This document shows, in pieces, positions 8,306 through 14,810 of a stretch of 20,321 nucleotides of DNA. Origin of the DNA: Kosmotogaceae bacterium UBA1373. Its GTDB lineage: Bacteria > Thermotogota > Thermotogae > Petrotogales > Kosmotogaceae. Location: assembly GCA_002305955.1 (NCBI GenBank), contig DBRH01000034.1, forward strand, positions 29,366-49,686, given 5' to 3'. Each line of letters begins with the position of its first letter. Within the stretch, counting starts at the first letter, position 1. Under the pieces are notes generated by a model. It was not told where the DNA came from. It ran no database searches and saw only the letters and a program-made list of their open reading frames with translations. The position numbers and the translations under genes were made by a program.

Positions 8306-9199
8306 CTATATCTTCTTGCTCTTCCAGTTGAAGATTCCGGAAGGCTTCAGTATGAGCACGGCAACGAGAACAGAGAAGGATATGATATCTCTGTAAGTCG
8401 AAGATATATAGAGGGTCGAGAAATTCTCGAGAAGTCCCAGGCTGATCCCTCCGAGTATCGTTCCGTAAGGATTGGTAAGACCGCCGAGAACGGCCGAAGC
8501 GAAGCCCTTTACCCCGATCGATCCTCCGCCCAGTTCAAGAGATACGAAGTAGATGGGAGCGAGAAGTATACCTGCGATTCCCACAACACATGTCGCCATG
8601 ATGAATGAGAGTGAAGTGGTAACTTTAACATCTATTCCCATAAGAGCTGCGGCCTCTCTGTTCTGAGCCGCGGCGCGGAATGATTTTCCTATAAGAGTTT
8701 TGTTCAGAATAAAGTAGATCAGTACCATCAGTACAGCGATCACCAGATAAATATTCAGGTAAAGTGTCGGAATCCTGACGCTACCGATCGTGATGAAGTC
8801 TTTGTTGCCGCCGAACACAGGTGGGAAGGGTTTCGGAAGAGCCCCGTAGGTCACAATTATCAAATTGAGCCAGAAAGTGCAAAGCATCAACGTTGCAACT
8901 ACAAATTCCAGTCTTCCTCCTCCCCTCTTCCTTATAGGTTCATATATGAAGGCCCGGAGGCCGATCCCGTAAAGCGCGATTACGCCTACGGACAGAACGA
9001 AAGAGAGAAAGAACCCCAGATTGACCATCGTATAGAAAGTATAGAAAAGGTAGGCTCCCAGCATGGCCGATGAGATATTGGCGAAGTTGATCCTGGAGAT
9101 CGTCAGCCAGAGGAAAACAACGCCCAGCCCGACAAGCCCGTATGTAGCGCCTATTGAAGCCCCTGAAACTATATTCTGGAGAATGTCTTGAAGCATCAT
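8306..9199 (-). CDS. livH: LivH-type branched-chain amino acid/organic acid ABC permease
   Basis: This 297-residue permease shows the LivH N-terminal block GATYGLVGLGVVFLWLTISR, the cytoplasmic EAA-like segment AQNREAAALMGIDVKVTTSL, and the closing AVLGGLTNPYGTILGGISLG block. About eight hydrophobic spans are apparent. The start chosen is the first of two adjacent ATGs at 9199, six bases after AAGGAG. It begins 66 bases after the stop of the binding-protein gene; that gap contains the stem-loop at 9221-9258, so permease expression may be lower than binding-protein expression. It is the membrane partner of the LivM-type protein encoded next. Confidence 0.93.
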   Translation of the reverse strand: MMLQDILQNIVSGASIGATYGLVGLGVVFLWLTISRINFANISSAMLGAYLFYTFYTMVNLGFFLSFVLSVGVIALYGIGLRAFIYEPIRKRGGGRLEFVVATLMLCTFWLNLIIVTYGALPKPFPPVFGGNKDFITIGSVRIPTLYLNIYLVIAVLMVLIYFILNKTLIGKSFRAAAQNREAAALMGIDVKVTTSLSFIMATCVVGIAGILLAPIYFVSLELGGGSIGVKGFASAVLGGLTNPYGTILGGISLGLLENFSTLYISSTYRDIISFSVLVAVLILKPSGIFNWKSKKI

Positions 9200-9220
9200 T
9201 CACACTCCTTGTCTGGATAA

Positions 9221-9258
9221 ATAAAAGCGAGAGGAAGACCCTTTGCCTCCCTCTCGCC
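9221..9258 (-). terminator. Intercistronic stem-loop with U-rich tail (partial terminator or mRNA stabiliser)
   Basis: On the minus strand GCGAGAGG (9257-9250) pairs perfectly with CCTCTCGC (9234-9227). The stem can grow to about 12 bp with two G-U pairs around a CAAAGGG loop. TTTTATTT follows at once, as in an intrinsic terminator. It begins eight bases after the binding-protein stop and precedes livH. Such structures commonly leave more transcript for the binding protein than for the membrane subunits. Whether it terminates or only protects the upstream mRNA end is not decidable here. Confidence 0.7.
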
Positions 9259-9265
9259 AAGAGGC

Positions 9266-10384
9266 TTAGAACATCTTGTTGATTATCTTCCAGTCTTTTC
9301 CGTCGAACTGAGAGATCAGACAAACGTTGGTGAAGTTGTGGTGCTCATCGCACTTAAGTTCTCCCTGGACACCGACTATATTTGCCTTTGTCGCCAGGTA
9401 CTGGGCTATCTTCGTGCCATCGGTTCCAACGTTCTTGATCGCTTCTGCCAGAAGATACATTCCGTCGTAGTACGCCTGTGCGGGATCGCTCGGCTCCTTA
9501 CCGTCCCATCTTGCCTTGTAAGCATCAACAAAAGCGACGACTGCCGGATCGGGATCGACGGGATTGAAACCCTGGACCGAGTAAACACCGATCGCCGCTT
9601 CGGGAGCTAGATCTGTGAAGGCCGGAACTCCCCACGCCGAGAAACCTATAATGGGCACATCGATCTGAAGCTGCCTTAATTGATTGACCGTTACGGCGGC
9701 TTCCGACTCGTGAGTCAGACCGATAAGACCGTCGAAACCGGCGTTTTTCAGCTTAAGAAGCTGACCTGTGGCATCCTTGTCGCCTTCTTTGATCTGTTCC
9801 ATCGCTACAATTTCCACTCCGTACTTGGGGAACTCCACCTTCGCTACTTCTAGAGCCGCAAGGCAATAATCCGTCGAGCCGTAAATCACACCGGGCTTCT
9901 TGATACCAAGAACCTCAACGGCGTATTTGACAAGCTGGACAACCTTCACTTCGTCGTCAGCTCTCAAGCGGAAAAGGAAATCGTTGGGAATCTTTGTGTA
10001 CCTGAAGGATGGAGAAGTAGCTCCGACAAGCATGGGGATTTTCGCCTGCTGGGCCAGCGGGTGGACTCCAATGACTGCACTGCTCATGTTCGGTCCAAAT
10101 ACCGCAACTACATTATCCTGGAAGAGCGCTCTTCTAACAACGTTTGCGGCGGTACTGGGATTGGCGGCATCGTCATAGACAATCATTTCGAGCATATCGC
10201 CGTTGATACCGCCGGCGGCGTTGATTTCTTCGAGAGCCAGCTGCGCACCCATCTTGATGTAATCGCCCAGAATCGAACCCAAACCTGTGAAAGGAGCTAC
10301 AAGAGCAACTTTTATAGTTGCACCCAGAGCTGCGACTCCCAGAAGCAAGACAATTGCCAGCACAAGTACCCTGTTCAGTTTCAT
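9266..10384 (-). CDS. Periplasmic ABC substrate-binding protein, Leu/Ile/Val-binding (Peripla_BP_6) family
   Basis: This 372-residue exported protein is first in the operon. Residues 1 to about 22 form a signal peptide (MKLNR, a hydrophobic stretch, then ALGA before TIKVALVAPFTG) with no lipobox cysteine, so a soluble periplasmic form is likely. The mature part matches type I periplasmic binding proteins of the LivJ/LivK family: GDYIKMGAQLALEEINAAGG, the VVAVFGPNMSSAVIGVHPLA block, and DPAQAYYDGMYLLAEAI near the C-terminus. The ATG at 10384 has GGAGGTG seven to eight bases upstream. It would capture the operon's substrate outside the membrane. The ligand is unknown; context with LarA and acyl kinase genes argues for an organic or hydroxy acid over an amino acid, but that is inference. 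Confidence 0.92.
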   Translation of the reverse strand: MKLNRVLVLAIVLLLGVAALGATIKVALVAPFTGLGSILGDYIKMGAQLALEEINAAGGINGDMLEMIVYDDAANPSTAANVVRRALFQDNVVAVFGPNMSSAVIGVHPLAQQAKIPMLVGATSPSFRYTKIPNDFLFRLRADDEVKVVQLVKYAVEVLGIKKPGVIYGSTDYCLAALEVAKVEFPKYGVEIVAMEQIKEGDKDATGQLLKLKNAGFDGLIGLTHESEAAVTVNQLRQLQIDVPIIGFSAWGVPAFTDLAPEAAIGVYSVQGFNPVDPDPAVVAFVDAYKARWDGKEPSDPAQAYYDGMYLLAEAIKNVGTDGTKIAQYLATKANIVGVQGELKCDEHHNFTNVCLISQFDGKDWKIINKMF

Positions 10385-10402
10385 TCAAACACCTCCATAT
10401 TT

Positions 10403-10420
10403 GGGGTAAGGTTGTACCCC
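10403..10420 (-). other. Small hairpin in the operon leader
   Basis: GGGGTA and TACCCC form a perfect 6-bp stem with a 6-base loop in the 5' leader of the binding-protein mRNA, just upstream of its GGAGGTG site. There is no U tract and no known riboswitch pattern. It could stabilise the 5' end or affect ribosome access. Confidence 0.4.
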
Positions 10421-10459
10421 GTTCTCACGGAAAGAATCTAAAATTGCGAATTCATTAAG

Positions 10460-10478
10460 ATGATGCATTATACATCAT
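10460..10478 (-). promoter_or_regulatory. Candidate promoter -10 box inside a 19-bp palindromic operator
   Basis: On the minus strand the site reads ATGATGTATAATGCATCAT. The outer six bases are perfect inverted repeats (ATGATG/CATCAT), with one mismatched pair inside, and a consensus TATAAT lies at the centre (10472-10467). Transcription would start near 10458, giving a leader of about 75 bases before the binding-protein gene. No good -35 hexamer stands at 16-18 bases, so the promoter may rely on the strong -10 or an activator. The overlap of palindrome and -10 is what a repressor site looks like, and the GntR/FCD gene at the end of the same operon is the natural candidate to bind it. Confidence 0.5.
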
Positions 10479-10507
10479 GCAAAGTGTACCATGATTTCTA
10501 TAAATCG

Positions 10508-10566
10508 CTCAACCTTTTGAGAACCGATCTGGCAAAATCCTGGATGATCTCGAACGATTAAAGGTT
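10508..10566. repeat. Short inverted repeats in the non-coding gap between the tRNA terminator and the transporter operon
   Basis: CTCAACCTTTTGAG (10508-10521) is a 5-bp stem with a 4-base loop, flanked by ATCG and CGAT that could extend it with a bulge. Separately, AACCTTT (10511-10517) and AAAGGTT (10560-10566) are perfect 7-base inverted repeats 42 bases apart. No gene or tRNA lies in 10479-10644. The repeats may be extra regulator half-sites or chance. Confidence 0.3.
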
Positions 10567-10644
10567 AGTAACTGAGTTTTTCTTATGAAAACGATGCAAT
10601 TTCCACACAAGTGGAGAAGCAATAGGTAAGACTCGATGAAAAAT

Positions 10645-10674
10645 GAAAAAGAGAGGAAAAATCCTCTCTTTTTC
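10645..10674 (-). terminator. Intrinsic terminator of tRNA-Trp and the antiporter operon
   Basis: A perfect 13-bp stem (GAAAAAGAGAGGA with TCCTCTCTTTTTC) closes a 4-base loop. On the minus strand it ends in TTTTTC followed by ATTTTTC. It starts at the base right after the encoded CCA of the tRNA, so it should stop both the tRNA transcript and read-through from mrpD, and insulate the transporter operon downstream. Confidence 0.85.
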
Positions 10675-10750
10675 TGGCAGGCGAGGAGGGCCTCGAACCC
10701 CCGACCTACGATTTTGGAGACCGTCGCTCTGCCAATTGAGCTACTCGCCT
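10675..10750 (-). tRNA. tRNA-Trp (anticodon CCA)
   Basis: The minus strand folds into a full 76-base cloverleaf. The acceptor arm AGGCGAG pairs with CTCGCCT, the D stem is GCTC/GAGC, the anticodon stem ACGGT/ATCGT holds loop CTCCAAA (anticodon CCA, reading UGG), and the T arm carries TTCGAGG. The discriminator base is G and the 3' CCA is encoded. A promoter lies directly upstream and a terminator directly downstream, so it can be made as a single-gene transcript. Confidence 0.97.
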
Positions 10751-10759
10751 ACAAAAACG

Positions 10760-10788
10760 ATTATAGACGAATTGACCGCCCTTTTCAA
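10760..10788 (-). promoter_or_regulatory. Promoter of tRNA-Trp
   Basis: On the minus strand TTGAAA (10788-10783) and a consensus TATAAT (10765-10760) are separated by exactly 17 bases, a textbook vegetative sigma promoter. Transcription should begin near 10753, only a few bases before the tRNA. The -35 box contains the TGA stop codon of mrpD (10787-10785). Confidence 0.85.
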
Positions 10789-12224
10789 GTGGAAAAAATT
10801 ACGAATCCAATTGAAAAGAGAAACATGATGAGATAGATCGCCAGAGAGTTGTCGATCCTTTCAAAAAAGACAGGCAGAGGCCTCATGAATTTCCTGTACA
10901 GGAAATACAAGCCAACACCGGCCGCGATCATCAGAAGTGATTCGAACATGTAGATCTCGAAGCCTACGATTCCGTGAACTATTATGGCGACCGAGAGAAT
11001 CGAATAGGCTGCGAGCGTACCGATGGGGAGGCTGCCCGTCTCTTTGGAGGGCTTCAAAAAGATGAATTTAGAAAAGATCATGGCCGTACCGACGGACGAA
11101 AGCATCATGAGAACCTTCAACCAGGGACAACAGGCGTCGTGCATTATCACTTCTTTGGTAACGCAACCGGATGTCATCGGGAAGCCGGAAATTGCCAGCG
11201 AGCCAACCAGAAGAAAAAGGTACTCTATGCGGGTTATCCTTCCCGACCAATCTCTGTATTCCTTAGTTCCGAGCCTCGTGGATACATTTCCGACAACGAG
11301 GAAGAGAAGTGTTTTAAAGACAGCATGACTGAAGCCGTGCCACGAAGAGGCCTTGTCACAGGTAACCATCATAAATCCCACCTGCGAAATGGTGGAATAG
11401 GCTAGAAGACGTTTGGCATCTTTGGAGTTCACGGCTAAGATAATACCGGCAATCGCGCTGAATATACCTATATACACGAACTCGTCTTTCAGCCACCCGA
11501 AAGACTCGTACTGGACGAACCTTATGGAGAGATAGACATCGATCTTCACGACCAGACCCGAGAGGATTGGCGAAACTTCTACCGGCGCGTTGGAGTGGGC
11601 GTCGGGAAGCCACATGGAAAAGAGAAAGAGGCCGGACTTCACCGCCAGTCCTCCGAATATCAAAACCGAGGCGATACTTGAAACGTGGTTCAGCCCTTCC
11701 ATGGCGAACGAGCCGGTTTCCATATACACCAGTCCTATCCCCAGCAGAAAGAAATTCAACCCGAGCGATGAGAGGAGAAGGTACTTCAGACTGGCCCATG
11801 CCTGGCGGCCTTTCTTCTCGTAGGAGATCAGTATGAAGGAGATGATCGATACCAGCTCTACGGTAACGAAGACGTTGAAAAGATCTCTCGAAAGAAAGAT
11901 CGAATTCAATGTGCCATACATGATGAGGATCAGGCTATAGAAGAAGCCATCATAATTCTTCCTCAGAGAGTTAAGAGTAATCGCCAGCATCACCAGAAAA
12001 GTGGAAAGCATGAAAGGTATGGCGAGATCATCCATGGTCAGTCTTATGCCAAGTTCTCCCCAGTTCCCGAGGTTCATACCGAACTCTTCGAAGAGATTGA
12101 AAGGCAAAAAGCTTCCGTTGATTATCGTTGCAAATAGCGCCACACCGGCGCAGAGTCGTCTCCTCTCTCTCAATATGAGACAGATTATTCCACCCAGAAC
12201 GGGCAGAAAGATCGTGAAGATCAT
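10785..12224 (-). CDS. mrpD: MrpD/MbhH-type proton-translocating antiporter subunit
   Basis: This 479-residue, roughly 14-span membrane protein belongs to the NuoL/M/N-like antiporter family. Key charged residues of the family are visible: Glu123 in VFVTVELVSI, Lys147 in ASLKYLLLSS, Lys196 in GGLAVKSGLF followed by WLPDAHSNAPVEVSPILSG, Lys in HAVFKTLLFL, and the late TSGCVTKEVIMHDA. LLAYSTISQVGFMM is also typical. It is the ion-pumping subunit of the Mrp complex and the only antiporter-like subunit encoded here. Its ATG overlaps the mrpC stop (ATGA). Its stop codon lies within the -35 box of the tRNA-Trp promoter. In the membrane it would exchange Na+ and H+ with the other Mrp subunits. Confidence 0.92.
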   Translation of the reverse strand: MIFTIFLPVLGGIICLILRERRRLCAGVALFATIINGSFLPFNLFEEFGMNLGNWGELGIRLTMDDLAIPFMLSTFLVMLAITLNSLRKNYDGFFYSLILIMYGTLNSIFLSRDLFNVFVTVELVSIISFILISYEKKGRQAWASLKYLLLSSLGLNFFLLGIGLVYMETGSFAMEGLNHVSSIASVLIFGGLAVKSGLFLFSMWLPDAHSNAPVEVSPILSGLVVKIDVYLSIRFVQYESFGWLKDEFVYIGIFSAIAGIILAVNSKDAKRLLAYSTISQVGFMMVTCDKASSWHGFSHAVFKTLLFLVVGNVSTRLGTKEYRDWSGRITRIEYLFLLVGSLAISGFPMTSGCVTKEVIMHDACCPWLKVLMMLSSVGTAMIFSKFIFLKPSKETGSLPIGTLAAYSILSVAIIVHGIVGFEIYMFESLLMIAAGVGLYFLYRKFMRPLPVFFERIDNSLAIYLIMFLFSIGFVIFST

Positions 12225-12577
12225 TCTTTCTCCCTCTCGAAGTTCGATTCAATGGTCCCGATATCCATGGTGTGATATTTGTTGTAGATAATTATCGCGA
12301 AGACCAGCGACAGGCAGAGAAGGGCGAAGGATATTACGATACCGGTTATTATGACGGCCTGCGGTACCGGGTCGGCGTAAGCGATGGAAAAATCTCCGTT
12401 CACGATCGGCGGTATAATGCTCTTTCTCGAACTGATGCCGGTGTAGAGTGTATTTATAGATGTCTCCACGATTCCCAGAGAGAGTATCTTTTTAATGATG
12501 TTCCGGGAAAGGGTCATACCTATCGTTCCAACCAGCATGCCGGCCACGGAAATGTAAAAGATAATGTTTCCCGTCAT
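12221..12577 (-). CDS. mrpC: MrpC/MbhG-type (NuoK-like) antiporter subunit
   Basis: This 118-residue protein has three hydrophobic spans and the NuoK/MrpC-like block GMTLSRNIIKKILSLGIVETSINTL, followed by DPVPQAVIITGIVISFALLC, which matches the DPLPQALVLTAIVI pattern of MrpC. The ATG at 12577 overlaps the mrpB stop (ATGA) and gives the usual family length. An in-frame GTG at 12619 would add 14 residues that overlap mrpB coding and is less likely. It is a structural membrane subunit of the Mrp complex, translated between mrpB and mrpD. Confidence 0.9.
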   Translation of the reverse strand: MTGNIIFYISVAGMLVGTIGMTLSRNIIKKILSLGIVETSINTLYTGISSRKSIIPPIVNGDFSIAYADPVPQAVIITGIVISFALLCLSLVFAIIIYNKYHTMDIGTIESNFEREKE

Positions 12578-13254
12578 AAAGTACCCCGCCTGTTTATAAA
12601 TTCGCTCGACATCTTCCACGCTCCGGCATAGACTTTTATGCCGATCAGAATATTCAGAACCGGGATCAATCCGCCGCTAAGCACCTCTCCAAACTCTCCT
12701 GAGGCAAGCAACCTGGCGTGCGTTTCCGGAAAGAAAACGATGAAAGAGACAAGCGAGAAGATTATCAAAAGGCTGGCATTTTCCATTATTTTGATCTTGA
12801 ACCTATCGTAATGGGAGTTGGCCTTCGCAAAGTTCGATGTCAATCCATAGGTAACTATCCCGGTGGCGAGAACGACTCCCCCCACGAAGCCTCCACCCGG
12901 GCTGATATGTCCTTCCAGCACCACATACAGAAAGAGCGTTACTGAAAGCGCGGCCAGACCTCCGCTGTAAACGGTAACCGAGCCGAAGACCTGCTGACTT
13001 CCTTCAGCGCTCCTTGGAAGCGAGCTGAAGAGCGTCGTCACCCCGAGTGCCGTGATACTGAAGACGATGACCTCGAAAATAGTATCGTACAGACGTGTCT
13101 CCAGATAAATGGCTGTAACGGCATTTGGAATGTTCGTACGCTCGATTATCTCTTCCAGCCCTTCGGGAAAAACCAGATCGATTCTTGCCTGAAGGACCAC
13201 AAACAGGAAAATCACCGCCGCAGCGATCACACCCAGAATCTTCATGGCCTTCAC
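12574..13254 (-). CDS. mrpB: MrpB-type antiporter subunit with an N-terminal MbhE-like domain
   Basis: This 226-residue membrane protein joins two parts that archaeal Mbh clusters encode separately. Residues about 1-85 (RTNIPNAVTAIYLETRLYDT, then FEVIVFSITALGVTTL) match the C-terminal tail of MrpA known as MbhE. Residues about 88-226 match MrpB/MbhF, with the hallmark EGHISPGGGFVGGVVLATG. The start is a GTG at 13254 forming a GTGA overlap with the previous stop; an ATG nine bases later is an alternative and its ribosome site is not clearly better. The fusion order is the same as mbhE-mbhF. It acts as a membrane scaffold and ion-path subunit. Confidence 0.88.
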   Translation of the reverse strand: MKAMKILGVIAAAVIFLFVVLQARIDLVFPEGLEEIIERTNIPNAVTAIYLETRLYDTIFEVIVFSITALGVTTLFSSLPRSAEGSQQVFGSVTVYSGGLAALSVTLFLYVVLEGHISPGGGFVGGVVLATGIVTYGLTSNFAKANSHYDRFKIKIMENASLLIIFSLVSFIVFFPETHARLLASGEFGEVLSGGLIPVLNILIGIKVYAGAWKMSSEFINRRGTL

Positions 13255-13940
13255 AGGTATCGCCCCACTATCTCCTGCATCTTTCCTTCCTTAGTCATAT
13301 TCTCTATATCGCTGGAAAGAGCTTCGGCGAGATCACCGGAACTCTTTGAGACGACAAAAACGTAATTGCTCTTCTTCAAAAAGACGGGCCGTGGTGAAAC
13401 CGAACTTCTGCTCAATTGCTTCAGCTTCACGAAATCCACTTCGACTCCTTCAAAATCGAAGATCGAAGTTTCAAGATAAGCGATACCCCGGGTGCTACCG
13501 GAAAGTTCTTCCTCAGTGAAGGCTCCGCACAGGATATCTATTTCATGTTCTTCGACCGCCTTGATAGCAGTTTCTCTGCTTTCAAAGGCCGCCGCCTCTA
13601 TATGGTAACCTTCCTTTTCGTCTATTCTCTTCATGATCTCCCATTCCAGCCCCTTCAGACCGCCCGAACCGATCTCGATCATCGAGGGAACGTTCACGAA
13701 ACCCAGCCGCACCCTCCTCTGACGCTTCAAGGCCATAATATAAACTATCAGAACAAGAGCAACGCCCACCGTGAACTGTGTCATCGCCACATCCGGGGCT
13801 CCAGCCAGAAGCATGACGATCGCCGAGAGCGAACCCATTATTCCGAACCAGATAACTGCCTGGAAGCTGCTCTTAGAAGCTACGACTATTACAGCACTCA
13901 ACAGATAGAGGGCTCCGATCATGATCACTACGGTATTCAT
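13251..13940 (-). CDS. MbhD-like DUF4040 antiporter subunit fused to a half solute-binding (SBP family 3-like) domain
   Basis: This 229-residue protein has two parts. Residues 1-71 form three membrane spans with LLAGAPDVAMTQFTVGVALV, the hallmark of DUF4040/MbhD, equal to a C-terminal piece of MrpA. After the basic stretch LKRQRRVR, residues about 77-229 look like a family-3 amino-acid-type binding protein: VRLGFVNVPSM, GLKGLEWEIMKRI, ETAIKAVEEHEIDILCGAF, RGIAYLETSIF, then NYVFVVSKSSGDLAEALSSD ending in KEGKMQEIVGRYL. The binding-protein part is about 150 residues, and the roughly 80-90 residues expected for the second lobe are nearly absent. The ATG at 13940 has GGAGGGAG upstream and overlaps the mrpG stop; an open frame running up to 14198 reads through mrpG in another frame. 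The first part is secure; the second rests on motif recognition. Confidence 0.8.
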   Translation of the reverse strand: MNTVVIMIGALYLLSAVIVVASKSSFQAVIWFGIMGSLSAIVMLLAGAPDVAMTQFTVGVALVLIVYIMALKRQRRVRLGFVNVPSMIEIGSGGLKGLEWEIMKRIDEKEGYHIEAAAFESRETAIKAVEEHEIDILCGAFTEEELSGSTRGIAYLETSIFDFEGVEVDFVKLKQLSRSSVSPRPVFLKKSNYVFVVSKSSGDLAEALSSDIENMTKEGKMQEIVGRYL

Positions 13941-14212
13941 CTCTCTCCCTCCGAGTTGATATAAGCGCGGGCGATAACGTGAGTGACCAGCGGACCGGTT
14001 ACCATCAGTGCAGCCACAAAAGCTATCGTCTCGATTATCGAGAGACAGCCGAAGAAAAAGGCCGAGACGATTATGAAAATCAGGCCGACGGTGTCGGCAA
14101 TCGTTAAAAAGTGCAATGTGGCGACTATTGTGTGGGCGATTACCGAGCGCAGGGTCCCTACAACGACGAAAACAAGGCCGACAAAGAGAAAAACGCAACC
14201 CGCGATTTCCAT
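13937..14212 (-). CDS. mrpG: MrpG/MbhC-type antiporter subunit
   Basis: This 91-residue protein has three membrane spans. VGTLRSVIAHTIVATLHFLTIADTVG and MVTGPLVTHVIARAYI match the MrpG/PhaG/MnhG family, which is normally about 90-125 residues. Its ATG shares a base with the mrpF stop (TAATG), and its own stop overlaps the DUF4040 gene. It is an accessory membrane subunit of the Na+/H+ antiporter complex. Confidence 0.9.
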   Translation of the reverse strand: MEIAGCVFLFVGLVFVVVGTLRSVIAHTIVATLHFLTIADTVGLIFIIVSAFFFGCLSIIETIAFVAALMVTGPLVTHVIARAYINSEGER

Positions 14213-14460
14213 TATCTACGCACCCCCAGATAATACGCCGCGATTATCGTACCGCTGGTATTTAGTATTAGAAAAAGCAGGGCAACTCCGGATATGAAAT
14301 CGACCTGTGTCACCAGTTCTATAAAGACTATCCCAACGAGAAGCCTGGTGGAGATGGACGAATATCCTATGAGCAATCTCCACGGGTCCTGGCCGGCCGA
14401 AAACCATACCAGCATGGCTATGGAAGCCATAAGGGAGAACATCGTTATGTAGAAGATCAA
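14212..14460 (-). CDS. mrpF: MrpF/MbhB-type antiporter subunit
   Basis: This 82-residue protein has three hydrophobic spans, the size and pattern of MrpF. A TTG at 14460 is the likely start: GAGGTG sits five bases upstream, and the TTG overlaps the mrpE stop as TTGA. The next ATG is six codons later and would remove part of the first span. It is an accessory membrane subunit between MrpE and MrpG. Confidence 0.85.
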   Translation of the reverse strand: MIFYITMFSLMASIAMLVWFSAGQDPWRLLIGYSSISTRLLVGIVFIELVTQVDFISGVALLFLILNTSGTIIAAYYLGVRR

Positions 14461-14810
14461 CGTTTCACCTCGTGGATCAGAAAACCTTCTCTATCTTTGG
14501 AAACGACTATTTCTTCCGGAGTCATCGTCACCGAAATGATCTTGCCGAACTCCTCGATTCGGTTTTCAGGTATCTCTTCGGCCCTGACCGTGAAGACAGG
14601 TTTGGAGAAAAGAAGCCTGAAAGACTGGAAAATGGCTGGGGGTAACGACAGGAGAATCTTGAAAGCCGTTCTGACAGACGGGCCCTTCGGAACAAGCTTC
14701 GAGGAAATGTACTGGACGAAGCCTGAAACGATGGAACCCGAGATCAAGGCCGCCGGCGTGATCTTTCCAAAAAAGGTTATCCAGAGAAACAGAGAAATCG
14801 AGAATATCAT
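14457..14810 (-). CDS. mrpE: MrpE/MbhA-type antiporter subunit
   Basis: This 117-residue protein has two N-terminal hydrophobic segments, FKILLSLPPAIFQSFRLLFS in the middle, and a soluble C-terminal part with ISVTMTPEEIVVSKDREGFL ending in IHEVKR, the conserved TLTPGT-like region of MrpE. It is shorter than the roughly 160 residues of Bacillus MrpE. The ATG at 14810 overlaps the stop of the radical SAM gene (ATGA); an upstream extension to 14870 reads through that gene in another frame. MrpE is needed for assembly or stability of the complex in studied systems. Confidence 0.88.
   Translation of the reverse strand: MIFSISLFLWITFFGKITPAALISGSIVSGFVQYISSKLVPKGPSVRTAFKILLSLPPAIFQSFRLLFSKPVFTVRAEEIPENRIEEFGKIISVTMTPEEIVVSKDREGFLIHEVKR

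Noticed and set aside
13941..14198. Upstream extension of the DUF4040 fusion protein
   Set aside because: It reads through mrpG out of frame; the ATG at 13940 has its own GGAGGGAG and matches the family start.
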